A stretch of 64,000 nt of DNA from Ruminococcus sp. OA3 (GTDB lineage Bacteria; Bacillota; Clostridia; Lachnospirales; Lachnospiraceae): contig NZ_JAKNTO010000001.1 of NCBI RefSeq assembly GCF_022440845.1, positions 2,852,001 to 2,916,000 on the forward strand. The letters are read 5' to 3'. A model generated the notes under the pieces. The model ran no database searches. It was not told the origin of the DNA and worked only from the letters and a program-made list of their open reading frames with translations. Below are positions 32,312 through 40,482 of this stretch, piece by piece (the first letter of the stretch is position 1; each line of letters opens with the position of its first letter). Both the position numbers and the translations under genes were made by a program.

Positions 32312-33042
32312 TCCAGCCCCCTCCCGGTGTACTTCATATACACATCTTCCAGAGTTGGTTCCTGGGAAAGGCTGCTGTTTTTTCTTTTCAGTTCCCAGGG
32401 CGCGCCCAACGCTTTAATCTCCCCATCAGCAATAAACGCAACACGGTCGCACAACAGGTCTGCATCCATCATATTATGCGTCGTCAAAAAGATGGTGGTC
32501 CCCTTCTCTTTTTCTTCTCGTATGATGCTGCGGAAAAGTACCGCCCCTGCGGGGTCGAGCCCGCTTGTCGGTTCATCCAGAAACAACAGTTTTGGATTAT
32601 TAATCAGCGCCCTTGCCATACTGACACGCTGCCTCATGCCTTTCGAATAGGAGGCAACCGGCTTTTTCAGATAATCTCTCTTAAATTCCAGTTGATCCAG
32701 CAGCTCCCTGGCATCCCTGCACTGTTCCCCGGGATAGAAAGATGCAAAATAATTAAGATTGTCGAGTGCACTCAGATTTGTATACAGATATGGAAATTCG
32801 AAAAGCACCCCCGTTTTTTCCTGGAATTTTTTTCTCTCATGCGGCAGCTCCTGTCCGAATACCTGAACATGACCGCCGTAGCCTTTAAGAACACCCGTTA
32901 AAATCTTCTGTGTTGTGGATTTTCCGGAACCATTTGGACCCAGAAATCCGAAAATTTCTCCTTCCGATACCGTAAATGTCAGACCGTGAAGTGTCTGTTT
33001 GTTTTTCCGATAAGCAAACGTTAAATCATTGACCCTTATCAT
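32308..33042 (-). CDS. ABC transporter ATPase for the ABC-2 exporter
   Basis: A 244-residue ATPase. Walker A is FLGPNGSGKSTT, the Q-loop region GVLFEFPYLY, the signature YSKGMRQRVSMARAL, Walker B LLFLDEPTSGLDP and the switch His TTHNMM. The variant signature YSKGM is typical of the DRA/CcmA-type ATPases that pair with ABC-2 permeases. I start at 33042 (MIRVNDLTFAY) because an ATGA overlap with the small upstream gene shows coupling. It energises the two permeases that follow. Confidence 0.95.
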   Translation of the reverse strand: MIRVNDLTFAYRKNKQTLHGLTFTVSEGEIFGFLGPNGSGKSTTQKILTGVLKGYGGHVQVFGQELPHERKKFQEKTGVLFEFPYLYTNLSALDNLNYFASFYPGEQCRDARELLDQLEFKRDYLKKPVASYSKGMRQRVSMARALINNPKLLFLDEPTSGLDPAGAVLFRSIIREEKEKGTTIFLTTHNMMDADLLCDRVAFIADGEIKALGAPWELKRKNSSLSQEPTLEDVYMKYTGRGLE

Positions 33043-33191
33043 TCCATTCCACCCCATTTATCACGACTGCATGTTTTGTTTTTCTCCTGCCGCCTTCCCC
33101 ACCACTTTACAAATTTAATTTTCAGAGGAATACAGATCGCAGCTGCAATGACAATGACCAGCCACCAATACCACTCCATACCTAAGATCAT
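33039..33191 (-). CDS. 50-residue membrane peptide coupled to the ABC exporter
   Basis: From ATG at 33191, preceded by AAAGGAGG at good spacing, a 50-codon frame reads MILGMEWYWWLVIVIAAAIC and then IPLKIKFVKWWGRRQEKN and a Lys/Arg-rich tail. It has one membrane helix with Trp residues at its edges and a basic, cytoplasmic end. The stop codon overlaps the ATPase start by ATGA, which strongly supports real translation. It may be a regulatory or accessory subunit, or a leader peptide. No known family is recognised. Confidence 0.75.
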   Translation of the reverse strand: MILGMEWYWWLVIVIAAAICIPLKIKFVKWWGRRQEKNKTCSRDKWGGME

Positions 33192-33277
33192 ATTCACATC
33201 GACCTCCTTTTAATTTGATACGGTTAGTATAGAAAGCCGCGGTGAATTCAAAGTGCGGGCGCTGTGAAATCCAGGTG

Positions 33278-33314
33278 AAAAAAAAACCCTCTGCTCTGTA
33301 TTGAAGAGCCGGGG
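33278..33314 (-). terminator. Rho-independent terminator after the histidine kinase gene
   Basis: On the minus strand a hairpin with GCTCT/AGAGC and CCC/GGG arms is followed by a run of nine T. It lies 15 bases after the kinase stop at 33329 and separates the two-component genes from the ABC exporter operon. Confidence 0.75.
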
Positions 33315-33328
33315 GCGCCGTTATGACC

Positions 33329-34351
33329 TTATAAAATTGTTGAAAAACGAAAGTAAAATTCCACTCCGTCCGCGTGATTTCGGACTCCGTAAGGAGCATG
33401 ATACAGGGAAAGAATCTGAGCAGCCATGGCAAGTCCCAATCCGGAACCGCCGCTTGCAGAGTTCTCTCCGCGATAAAACTTTTCCCATATCCTGGGCAGT
33501 TCCCTTTCAGGTATTGCATCTCCATGATTAAATATGGAGAAATCAAGATGCCGTTCTGCGCATGTAATCCTCAGCCTGATTTCCCCACCCGGACGAACAT
33601 ACTTTTTCGCGTTTTCTATAAGATTGCCCACTACTTGTTCCATGCGGTGCTTATCCGCCAGGACAAACACTTTTTGTTCCGGCAGTTCATAAGAAAAACT
33701 AAAATGGATCCCCGGTGCGTCGAGCAATGAACGTCCGGCAACGGTCTCTGCAAGTTCTATAAAATCAAAACGTTCCTCTGTAAATTTTGCAGCACCTACC
33801 TCCAGTGCGGAGAGATCAAGCAGCGAGACGAGCAGATCGTTCATGCGGTCCGCAGCCGACAGGATGGAATCCATGTACTGCAGTTTCTTTTGTTCATCCG
33901 TCTCCTCCTTTAACCCTTCCGTATAGGCCCTGATCAGACCGAGCGGTGTCTTCATCTCATGCGACAGACTGTCCGCCAGTTCTTTTCTCTGTTCCAGCGC
34001 CTCCTGCAGATTAGCAGACATTTTGTTCAGGCTCTGTGACAGCTCACCGAATTCGTCTTTCGTGTGAATCATACAGTGTGCGGTAAAATCCAGCTCTGCC
34101 ATCCTTCGGGCGGTATCCCTGATCTCTTTCAGTGGTTTTGAGATCATTTTTCCCAGCAGAAAGTCAACCCCAAGGATCACACCAATCATTAAGATAAACC
34201 AGCTCCAGAAAGCTATGTTGTGATCTGCCGGCAGCTCCGAAGTGATCAGGTAAAATATCACAATTGTTCCGCCGGTCAGTTTTGAGAGCAGCAGGACCTT
34301 CTTCCGGATCGTATTCAGCTCTCGGAACATTTTCTTGTTTTCCATCATCAT
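33329..34351 (-). CDS. Sensor histidine kinase
   Basis: A 340-residue membrane kinase. Two close membrane segments with almost no extracytoplasmic loop (about residues 15-60) are followed by a HAMP linker (KPLKEIRDTARRMAELDF), the phospho-His box LADSLSHEMKTPLGLIRAYT, an N box (NLIENAKKYV) and a G2-like GGSGLGLAMAAQIL. Kinases with such short sensing loops often detect signals in the membrane or via an ABC transporter, as in bacitracin- or nisin-type resistance modules. Its ATG overlaps the response regulator stop (ATGA). The partner is encoded just upstream, the exporter just downstream. Confidence 0.9.
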   Translation of the reverse strand: MMMENKKMFRELNTIRKKVLLLSKLTGGTIVIFYLITSELPADHNIAFWSWFILMIGVILGVDFLLGKMISKPLKEIRDTARRMAELDFTAHCMIHTKDEFGELSQSLNKMSANLQEALEQRKELADSLSHEMKTPLGLIRAYTEGLKEETDEQKKLQYMDSILSAADRMNDLLVSLLDLSALEVGAAKFTEERFDFIELAETVAGRSLLDAPGIHFSFSYELPEQKVFVLADKHRMEQVVGNLIENAKKYVRPGGEIRLRITCAERHLDFSIFNHGDAIPERELPRIWEKFYRGENSASGGSGLGLAMAAQILSLYHAPYGVRNHADGVEFYFRFSTIL

Positions 34352-35013
34352 ACCTCGAATTTATAGCCGGAGCGTATCAGCGTAACAATATGACGTCCCT
34401 CACTTCCAAGCTTTTGACGCAATGTTTTTATATGCGTATCGACAGTTCTCGTACTTCCCTCGAAATCATAACCCCAGATACGGTTCAGCAGCTGTTCCCT
34501 GGAAAATACCTGATCTTTATTTCTGATAAAAAACAGCAGCAGCTCATACTCTTTATGCGTTAATCCGACAGCTTCTCCGGATACGGTAACGGTGTGGGAT
34601 ACCGGCTGCAGTACAATCTCACCCGCCATAAGCACATCTTTTGGGTCAGACATTTTAGAACGGCGCAGTAATGCATTCACTTTTGCCAGAAGAATTTTGG
34701 GACTGAAAGGTTTCGTCATATAGTCGTCCGCACCGTATTCATATCCTTTCAGCTTATCATCCTCGTCACTTTTAGCTGTCAGGAAAATAATCGGTATATC
34801 GAACATTTCCCGCGCAAGACGGCAGACCGCAAAACCGTCGATGTGCGGCATCATGATATCCAGGATGACCAAATCCACCGGATGATGCTTCAGGATGGTG
34901 ACCGCATCAATACCGTCATCGGCAGGAATGCAGGAATGACCGCCCCGTTTTAAGAAATCAACAATAATGCTCTGCATCTCTTTTTCATCTTCCGCGATCA
35001 GAATCACCGCCAT
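34348..35013 (-). CDS. OmpR-family response regulator
   Basis: A 221-residue DNA-binding response regulator. The receiver domain shows ILIAEDEKEM, the phosphoacceptor Asp in LVILDIMMPHIDG, IFLTAKSDEDD and the conserved Lys in DYMTKPFSPK. The C-terminal winged helix shows LTHKEYELLLFFIRNKDQVF, REQLLNRIWGYD and TVDTHIKTLRQKLG. AACAGGAGGAC precedes the ATG. It forms a pair with the adjacent kinase and probably controls the ABC-2 exporter operon downstream. Confidence 0.95.
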   Translation of the reverse strand: MAVILIAEDEKEMQSIIVDFLKRGGHSCIPADDGIDAVTILKHHPVDLVILDIMMPHIDGFAVCRLAREMFDIPIIFLTAKSDEDDKLKGYEYGADDYMTKPFSPKILLAKVNALLRRSKMSDPKDVLMAGEIVLQPVSHTVTVSGEAVGLTHKEYELLLFFIRNKDQVFSREQLLNRIWGYDFEGSTRTVDTHIKTLRQKLGSEGRHIVTLIRSGYKFEV

Positions 35014-35117
35014 AGCATAGTCCTCCTGTTATCTGTCTATGTTCATCTCATGCCAAAATATAACAGGCGGGCAGTCATCTGGGACTTACCCGCCCGGATT
35101 ATTTCCAGGTAACTACT

Positions 35118-35345
35118 CTATACCAGCCCCATACCTTCTAAGATTTGGAGCGCCTGCTGAACATCCGTATCCGCCACAAAAATGTCCTCGCCATATTTTG
35201 AATTGCCTGCGTATATATTCAGAATCCCCGCGTTTCCCAAATCCTTCTTGTATGCGGGAATTCCGCTGTCTTTTAACTCATTCAAAATCATCTCCGCCTG
35301 CAGATTATCCTGTGCGGTAAATATTTTAACCGGGCTGCGTTCCAT
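35118..35345 (-). CDS. DUF2007-like small protein
   Basis: A 75-residue protein starting at ATG 35345 (MERSPVKIFTAQDNLQAEMI), with CGGAGG in front. A beta-alpha-beta arrangement with LKDSGIPAYKKDL and EDIFVADTDVQQALQILEGM matches DUF2007/putative signal-transducing domain proteins, which often bind or follow zinc-ribbon proteins. The function is unknown. It lies 34 bases downstream of the lumazine-binding-fold gene on the same strand and is probably co-transcribed. Confidence 0.7.
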   Translation of the reverse strand: MERSPVKIFTAQDNLQAEMILNELKDSGIPAYKKDLGNAGILNIYAGNSKYGEDIFVADTDVQQALQILEGMGLV

Positions 35346-35379
35346 ATGCCTGTTCCTCCGTTTCTGACCTGGTATTACT

Positions 35380-35757
35380 CTATAACGTCGTAAAAGTTTT
35401 ACATACGATCTTCCAGGTGTCATCCGACTTTACCAGGTGGAAATAGTCTTCCACGTATGCTGCACCAAAAAAATTATCGACTGCGATGGATGCCGTGGCT
35501 ATCTTACCTGTCACATGAACAGAGGTAACGACATACCGGCAGTCTGTCCCCTGTTCTGCCATGGATGGTTTGGAGGCAAGATCCTGGAAAAATGGCTCGG
35601 GAGTACCGGATAAGCAGACATCTCCCAGATATCCGTACATGGCAGCCTCTTCTGAAAAAATGGTTTTGAGGCTTTCGATATCCGCATGTTTCACTGCTTC
35701 AAAATAGTTGTCCAGCAGATTCTTAATTTGTTCCACATCTGAATAATGTAAATTCAT
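35380..35757 (-). CDS. SnoaL/NTF2-like protein (putative lumazine-binding type)
   Basis: A 125-residue protein from ATG 35757, where AGAGGTG is a plausible ribosome site. It starts VEQIKNLLDNYFEAVKHADI followed by FSEEAAMYGYLG and ends VEDYFHLVKSDDTWKIVCKT, the typical helix-then-sheet pattern of the NTF2-like fold as in Lumazine_bd_2/SnoaL-like proteins. Such proteins may be small enzymes or ligand binders; nothing here shows which. It is preceded by the phosphodiesterase gene at a distance of 80 bases. Confidence 0.75.
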   Translation of the reverse strand: MNLHYSDVEQIKNLLDNYFEAVKHADIESLKTIFSEEAAMYGYLGDVCLSGTPEPFFQDLASKPSMAEQGTDCRYVVTSVHVTGKIATASIAVDNFFGAAYVEDYFHLVKSDDTWKIVCKTFTTL

Positions 35758-35837
35758 AACAACACCTCTTTCCCTGCTATAGTTATTTTTATCATAACAC
35801 GAAAATGCCATACGGGCAATCCAGTCCTCCTGTCACC

Positions 35838-36383
35838 TTACAATTTCATTTCGTGATAGATACTTCCATCCATCGTCTTCCACTCTGCGCTGCTGTTCTC
35901 CAGTATCATATAGCTGTGCGTGCTGCCGGCTTTGGGAATTGAGACAGAACCCGGATTCAGATAAAGGTTGTGGTTTCCAAAAGTCTCCCACGCCGGGATA
36001 TGGGTGTGACCGTGCAGGAGAATATCATCCGGCTGCAGTGGGGGCAAATTGCCCGTATGGTGAATGTGTCCATGCGTCGCATAGATCAGCCGCGGGACCA
36101 CCTGGATGATACAGTAATCTGCCATCATCGGAAATTCCAATACCATCTGGTCAACTTCGGTATCGCAGTTGCCCCGCACACAGAAAATCTGCTGTTTTCT
36201 GTCGTTCAGCATCGTGATCACCTGTTTTGGCGCATAATCTTTTGGAAGATCATTTCTGGGTCCATGATATAAAATATCTCCCAGCAAAAGCAGTCTGTCC
36301 GCCTGTTCTCTTTCATATGCCTCCAGCATTTCTTTGCAGTAATACACAGAACCATGGATATCCGATGCAATCATAAGTTTCAT
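35838..36383 (-). CDS. yfcE: YfcE/MJ0936-type metallophosphodiesterase
   Basis: A 181-residue calcineurin-like phosphoesterase. The two-metal site is visible in the usual order: MIASDIHGS, LLLGDILYHGPRN, CVRGNCDTEVD, YATHGHIHH and LLHGHTHIPAW. This order and length fit the YfcE family, which hydrolyses phosphodiesters such as bis-pNPP in vitro; the natural substrate is not settled. The start at 36383 (MKLMIASDI) is preferred because GGGAGAG lies ten bases upstream. Convergent context is absent; the SPFH gene is divergent. Confidence 0.9.
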   Translation of the reverse strand: MKLMIASDIHGSVYYCKEMLEAYEREQADRLLLLGDILYHGPRNDLPKDYAPKQVITMLNDRKQQIFCVRGNCDTEVDQMVLEFPMMADYCIIQVVPRLIYATHGHIHHTGNLPPLQPDDILLHGHTHIPAWETFGNHNLYLNPGSVSIPKAGSTHSYMILENSSAEWKTMDGSIYHEMKL

Positions 36384-36546
36384 TTCGATTCGCTCTCCCA
36401 TCATTTGTTGTATTCAATATTCTTAAGGTAACGTTTTCCCCGGTTACACTTCTCATATAAATTAAGTTTACTACATTTCATTGATACAAGCCAGCAAATA
36501 AATGAATCAACCAGCTTTTTTGTTATGAAATCAAAGATTTAGCACA

Positions 36547-36585
36547 TTGACTTTTTAATACCTTTATGATATCATATTGATATCA
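36547..36585 (+). promoter_or_regulatory. Promoter with tandem TGATATCA boxes for the SPFH-RHH pair
   Basis: TTGACT (36547-36552) and TATCAT (36570-36575) are 17 bases apart. The palindrome TGATATCA occurs at 36567-36574, covering the -10 box, and again at 36578-36585. Their centres are 11 bases, one helical turn, apart. The spacing suits a ribbon-helix-helix dimer pair such as the product of the second gene of this operon. Confidence 0.7.
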
Positions 36586-36605
36586 ACATAAACGGAGGAT
36601 TTATT

Positions 36606-37625
36606 ATGAAAGAAAAAGTATTATCAAACAGAAAGAATGGGATGCCGGCATTGATTCTTACAGTTTTGCTCTATCTGGCAGCTGTGGCAGGATGCATCTT
36701 CGGGGGAATCATGGTCAGCAAAGGGATGACAGCTGCCGTACTGATCGTATCTATTGTTTGGCTGACGATTGGATGGTTTCCGCTGATGGGCCTTAAAGTC
36801 CTGAAACCTCAGGAAGCACTGGTTCTGACCTTGTTCGGAAAATATACCGGTACACTCAAAGACGCAGGATTTTACTTTGTCAATCCTTTCAGCACGAGTG
36901 TCAATCCGGCAGCCAAAACAAAATTAAATCAAAGCGGCGATGTTGACAACGGAGAAAAACATCCGCTTTCATTATCAATCAATGGCAGTGCAATAAATAC
37001 CGAAAGTGTTAATAAGAAACTCTCACTGAAAATCATGACTCTGAATAACAACCGTCAGAAAATCAATGACTGTCTCGGCAACCCTGTTGAAATCGGCATC
37101 GCTGTGACGTGGAGAGTAGTGGATACTGCACAGGCAGTTTTTAATGTCGACAATTATAAAGAATATCTTTCTCTGCAGTGTGACGGGGCTCTCAGAAATA
37201 TCGTACGTAATTATCCTTACGATGTAGCGCCGAATGTCGATACCACAGGAGATGGCATCGCGGATGAGGGAAGTCTCAGAGGTTCCAGCGAGATCGTGGC
37301 TTCGCGCATCCGGGATGAGATACAGAAAAAAGTAACGGATGCAGGTCTTGAAGTGATCGAAGCCCGTATTACTTATCTGGCTTATGCCCCTGAGATCGCT
37401 GCTGTAATGCTTCAAAGGCAGCAGGCTTCTGCGATCATTGATGCCCGAAAGATGATCGTCGACGGTGCTGTCGGCATGGTAGAAATGGCGCTGGAACGCC
37501 TGAATGAAAATCAAGTGGTAGATTTAGATGAAGAGAGAAAGGCTGCAATGGTATCTAATCTTCTGGTTGTGCTCTGTGGCAGCCATGATGCACAGCCCAT
37601 CGTGAATTCGGGCAGTCTGTATTAA
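36606..37625 (+). CDS. SPFH/band-7 domain membrane protein
   Basis: A 339-residue protein with two N-terminal membrane segments ([20 protein letters not shown] and a second ending near residue 58). An SPFH domain follows, beginning [19 protein letters not shown] and containing [20 protein letters not shown] and a coiled helix with [20 protein letters not shown]. The late [20 protein letters not shown] marks the stomatin/prohibitin class. These scaffold proteins organise membrane domains and proteases. AACGGAGG precedes the ATG. The downstream ribbon-helix-helix gene starts one base after its stop codon, so expression is coupled. Confidence 0.9.
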   Translation: MKEKVLSNRKNGMPALILTVLLYLAAVAGCIFGGIMVSKGMTAAVLIVSIVWLTIGWFPLMGLKVLKPQEALVLTLFGKYTGTLKDAGFYFVNPFSTSVNPAAKTKLNQSGDVDNGEKHPLSLSINGSAINTESVNKKLSLKIMTLNNNRQKINDCLGNPVEIGIAVTWRVVDTAQAVFNVDNYKEYLSLQCDGALRNIVRNYPYDVAPNVDTTGDGIADEGSLRGSSEIVASRIRDEIQKKVTDAGLEVIEARITYLAYAPEIAAVMLQRQQASAIIDARKMIVDGAVGMVEMALERLNENQVVDLDEERKAAMVSNLLVVLCGSHDAQPIVNSGSLY

Positions 37626-37626
37626 C

Positions 37627-37830
37627 ATGGCAGATGCAAAGAAAAAACAGATACCGCTGAGACTTTCGGTAAAGTTGTATGATGCCCTCGCAGCCTGGGC
37701 AGAAGATGACTTCCGTTCCGTGAATGGACAGATCGAGTATTTGCTTACAGAATGTGTACGTCAGCGGAAAAAGAACGGAAAATATGTATCTGAGCATTTA
37801 GATGAACCCATTGAATTGGATATTGAATAA
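37627..37830 (+). CDS. Arc-like ribbon-helix-helix protein
   Basis: A 67-residue protein: [20 protein letters not shown] gives the beta strand and first helix, [20 protein letters not shown] the second helix of a ribbon-helix-helix DNA-binding fold. The acidic tail is [12 protein letters not shown]. The spacing from the SPFH gene is a single base, and no toxin gene is next to it, so it is not an obvious antitoxin. The family places it as a DNA-binding protein; here it may control the SPFH promoter or have been adopted as an SPFH partner. Confidence 0.8.
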   Translation: MADAKKKQIPLRLSVKLYDALAAWAEDDFRSVNGQIEYLLTECVRQRKKNGKYVSEHLDEPIELDIE

Positions 37831-37845
37831 AATATGAACATACTG

Positions 37846-37880
37846 AAAGGCCCGAAGTAAATAAAACTTCGAGCCTTTTA
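37846..37880 (+). terminator. Terminator after the SPFH-RHH operon
   Basis: AAAGGC-CGAAGT pairs with ACTTCG-GCCTTT with one mismatch between the two parts, and TTTAAAC follows. It is placed between the convergent RHH and leuS genes and may serve both. Confidence 0.65.
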
Positions 37881-37937
37881 AACATGATGTTAATTGACCA
37901 TGCGTCATATATTCAAAAATAGCAGACTTTTTTGTTC

Positions 37938-40352
37938 TTATTTCTGCACGATGTTAATGATCTTACCGGGAACATAGATCTCTTTCACGATATTCCCGGT
38001 CAGCTTGTCCGCAATCACTTCCTTGCCGGCGGCGATGGCGTCTTCTTTTGAGACATCAGCAGGAACGGATACCACGCCTCTGGTCTTTCCGTTGATCTGA
38101 ACCGGAATTTCGATCTCATCGTCCTTCATGGCTTCTTCATCGTGCTTCGGCCAGCGGCTCTCAAATACAGATTCCGCATGCCCGTACACTTCCCACAGCT
38201 CTTCTGTGATATGCGGTGCAAATGGAGCGAGCAGGACGATGAATGTCTCCATCGTTTCTTTATCAATACCGCCTGTCTTCTTTGCCAGTTCGATAAACTT
38301 ATTGTTATATTCCATGAAACCGGAGATTACCGTATTCAGGCTGAAGCTCTCCAGACGCTGCGTAATGTCAAATACCAGCTTATGGCGCAGTTTTACCATC
38401 TCCTTCGTCTCGGCAACACCGGCTTCAAAACTGTCGGCTGCCAGCTTCCAGAAACGGTTCAGGAAACGGTAGACACCGTCGATTCCACGGTCATCCCACT
38501 CGGCATCAAGTTCAGGCGGACCTACAAACAGTTCATACATACGCAGGGAATCACATCCGTAATCACGCACAAGATCATCCGGTGATACGACATTTCCCTT
38601 GGACTTGCTCATCTTAATACCATTTTTTCCGGTGATCATGCCCTGGTTAAACAGTTTTGTGAACGGTTCTTCAAAATCAACAGCCCCGATGTCATACAGG
38701 AATTTTGTATAGAACCTGGAATACAGCAGATGAAGAACAGCGTGTTCCACACCGCCGATATACATATCAACCGGCAGGTATTTATGTGCCTTTTCTTTGG
38801 ATACGAGTTCTTCTGTGTTTTTGCTGTCCACATAGCGCAGGAAGTACCAGGAGGAACCTGCCCACTGAGGCATGGTATTTGTCTCGCGTTTTGCATCTGC
38901 GCCGCAGACCGGACATTTGCAGTTCACCCATTCATCGATGCCGGCTAGCGGTGACTCTCCTGTTCCTGTCGGCTCATAGGAATCTACCTCCGGCAGGCGA
39001 AGCGGGAGTTCTTCTTCCGGAACCGGCACATTGCCGCACTTCGGGCAGTGAATGATCGGAATCGGTTCTCCCCAGTAACGCTGTCTGGAGAATACCCAGT
39101 CACGCAGCTTGTAATTCACAGTGGCTTTTCCAAGACCACGCTCTTCGATAATATGTGGTGCCTCTTTTTTCAGCACTGCGGACTCCATGCCATTCCATTC
39201 ACCGGAATTGATCATGGTTCCCGCGGCCTCCGTGTAAGCCTCCGTCATGTTTTCGATCTCCACGCCGTCCTTTGCGATAACCTGAACGATCGGAATGTCA
39301 AATTTCTTCGCAAACTCAAAGTCACGGTCGTCATGTGCCGGAACACACATAATCGCACCGGTACCGTAGTCTGCCAATACGTAATCAGACAGCCAGATCG
39401 GAGTCTTTTCACCGTTCAGCGGATTGATGGCATAGCTTCCGGTAAATACGCCTGTCTTTTCTTTATCCTGAAGCCTGTCAACGTTTGATTTCATGGACGC
39501 ATCGCAGATGTATTTTTCTACTTTCGCCCTCTGATCTTCTGTCGCCAGCGAAGCCGCCAGCGAATGTTCCGGAGCCAGTACCATAAAGGTCGCACCGTAA
39601 AGTGTATCCGGTCTTGTCGTATACACCGTGATCTTCTCGTCGCGTCCGTCAACCGGGAAATCAACTTCCGCGCCGTAGGATTTGCCGATCCAGTCAGACT
39701 GCATCTTCTTAACTTTTTCCGGCCAGTCAAGCTTATCCAGGTCATTCAGCAGACGGTCCGCATATGCGGTAATCTTCAGCATCCACTGGCGCAGATTTTT
39801 CTTCGTCACCTCTTCCCCGCAGCGTTCACACCTGCCGTTTACCACTTCTTCGTTGGCAAGGCCTGTCTTGCAGGACGGACACCAGTTGATCGGAAACTCT
39901 TTTTCGTATGCCAGTCCTTCTTTGAACATTTTCACGAAAATCCACTGGGTCCATTTATAGAATTCAGGGTCCGTCGTGTTGACTTCCATATCCCAGTCAT
40001 AGATCGCAGCAATGTCATTGATCTGCTTTTTGATATTGCTGACATTCTCTGCCGTGGACCTGGCCGGATGAACGCCCATCTTAATGGCATAATTCTCTGC
40101 CGGCAGTCCGAATGCATCCCATCCCATCGGATGAATCAGGTAGTAGCCGTTCAGTATCTTGTAACGGCTCCACACATCGGAAATTACATATCCTCTCCAA
40201 TGTCCGACATGAAGCCCGTTTCCGGACGGATACGGAAACATATCCAGACAATAATACTTTTCTTTTTTTCCGTCATCAACATTCACGGGATGTTTCTCCC
40301 AGTTTTCGCGCCACTTTGTCTCGATCGCTCTGTGGTTATAAGGTACTGCCAT
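37938..40352 (-). CDS. leuS: Leucyl-tRNA synthetase
   Basis: Charges tRNA-Leu with leucine. The 804-residue length is normal for bacterial LeuRS. Class I signatures are HVGH at about residues 48-51 and KMSKSKGNV near residue 580. Two zinc-like CxxC pairs lie in CPSCKTG/CERCGEE and CPKCGNV/CPVCGAD. The editing domain shows TTRPDTLYGATFMVLAPEH and VPAHDDRDFEFA with the editing Asp. The C-terminal domain ends FVLLAPFAPHITEELW and a DALR-like tail. The leader (40353-40482) holds a strong hairpin but no recognisable T-box. Confidence 0.98.
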   Translation of the reverse strand: MAVPYNHRAIETKWRENWEKHPVNVDDGKKEKYYCLDMFPYPSGNGLHVGHWRGYVISDVWSRYKILNGYYLIHPMGWDAFGLPAENYAIKMGVHPARSTAENVSNIKKQINDIAAIYDWDMEVNTTDPEFYKWTQWIFVKMFKEGLAYEKEFPINWCPSCKTGLANEEVVNGRCERCGEEVTKKNLRQWMLKITAYADRLLNDLDKLDWPEKVKKMQSDWIGKSYGAEVDFPVDGRDEKITVYTTRPDTLYGATFMVLAPEHSLAASLATEDQRAKVEKYICDASMKSNVDRLQDKEKTGVFTGSYAINPLNGEKTPIWLSDYVLADYGTGAIMCVPAHDDRDFEFAKKFDIPIVQVIAKDGVEIENMTEAYTEAAGTMINSGEWNGMESAVLKKEAPHIIEERGLGKATVNYKLRDWVFSRQRYWGEPIPIIHCPKCGNVPVPEEELPLRLPEVDSYEPTGTGESPLAGIDEWVNCKCPVCGADAKRETNTMPQWAGSSWYFLRYVDSKNTEELVSKEKAHKYLPVDMYIGGVEHAVLHLLYSRFYTKFLYDIGAVDFEEPFTKLFNQGMITGKNGIKMSKSKGNVVSPDDLVRDYGCDSLRMYELFVGPPELDAEWDDRGIDGVYRFLNRFWKLAADSFEAGVAETKEMVKLRHKLVFDITQRLESFSLNTVISGFMEYNNKFIELAKKTGGIDKETMETFIVLLAPFAPHITEELWEVYGHAESVFESRWPKHDEEAMKDDEIEIPVQINGKTRGVVSVPADVSKEDAIAAGKEVIADKLTGNIVKEIYVPGKIINIVQK

Positions 40353-40391
40353 TTATTTTTTCCTCCCGGGGTTTGCCCACAATATTCGTAC

Positions 40392-40435
40392 ACCCTCAGC
40401 TGGCAAAGACGCATGCATCTTTGCCAGCTGAGGGT
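40392..40435. repeat. 18-bp perfect hairpin in the leuS leader
   Basis: ACCCTCAGCTGGCAAAGA at 40392-40409 pairs with its exact reverse complement at 40418-40435 around an 8-base loop. On the minus strand no T-run follows, so it is unlikely to act as a simple terminator for the upstream gene. It lies 40 bases before the leuS start and could affect stability or translation of that message. Confidence 0.7.
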
Positions 40436-40482
40436 AAAATCTGTAAATAATTTTACTCAGGTCCATCGTGTTTGTCAAGCAG

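Noticed and set aside
37627-37830. RHH protein as an antitoxin
   Set aside because: No small toxin gene is next to it; the only partner in the operon is the SPFH protein.
40353-40482. Possible T-box leader before leuS
   Set aside because: No AGGGUGGNACCGCG-like T-box sequence or specifier stem could be found. The only structure is a perfect hairpin without a T-run.
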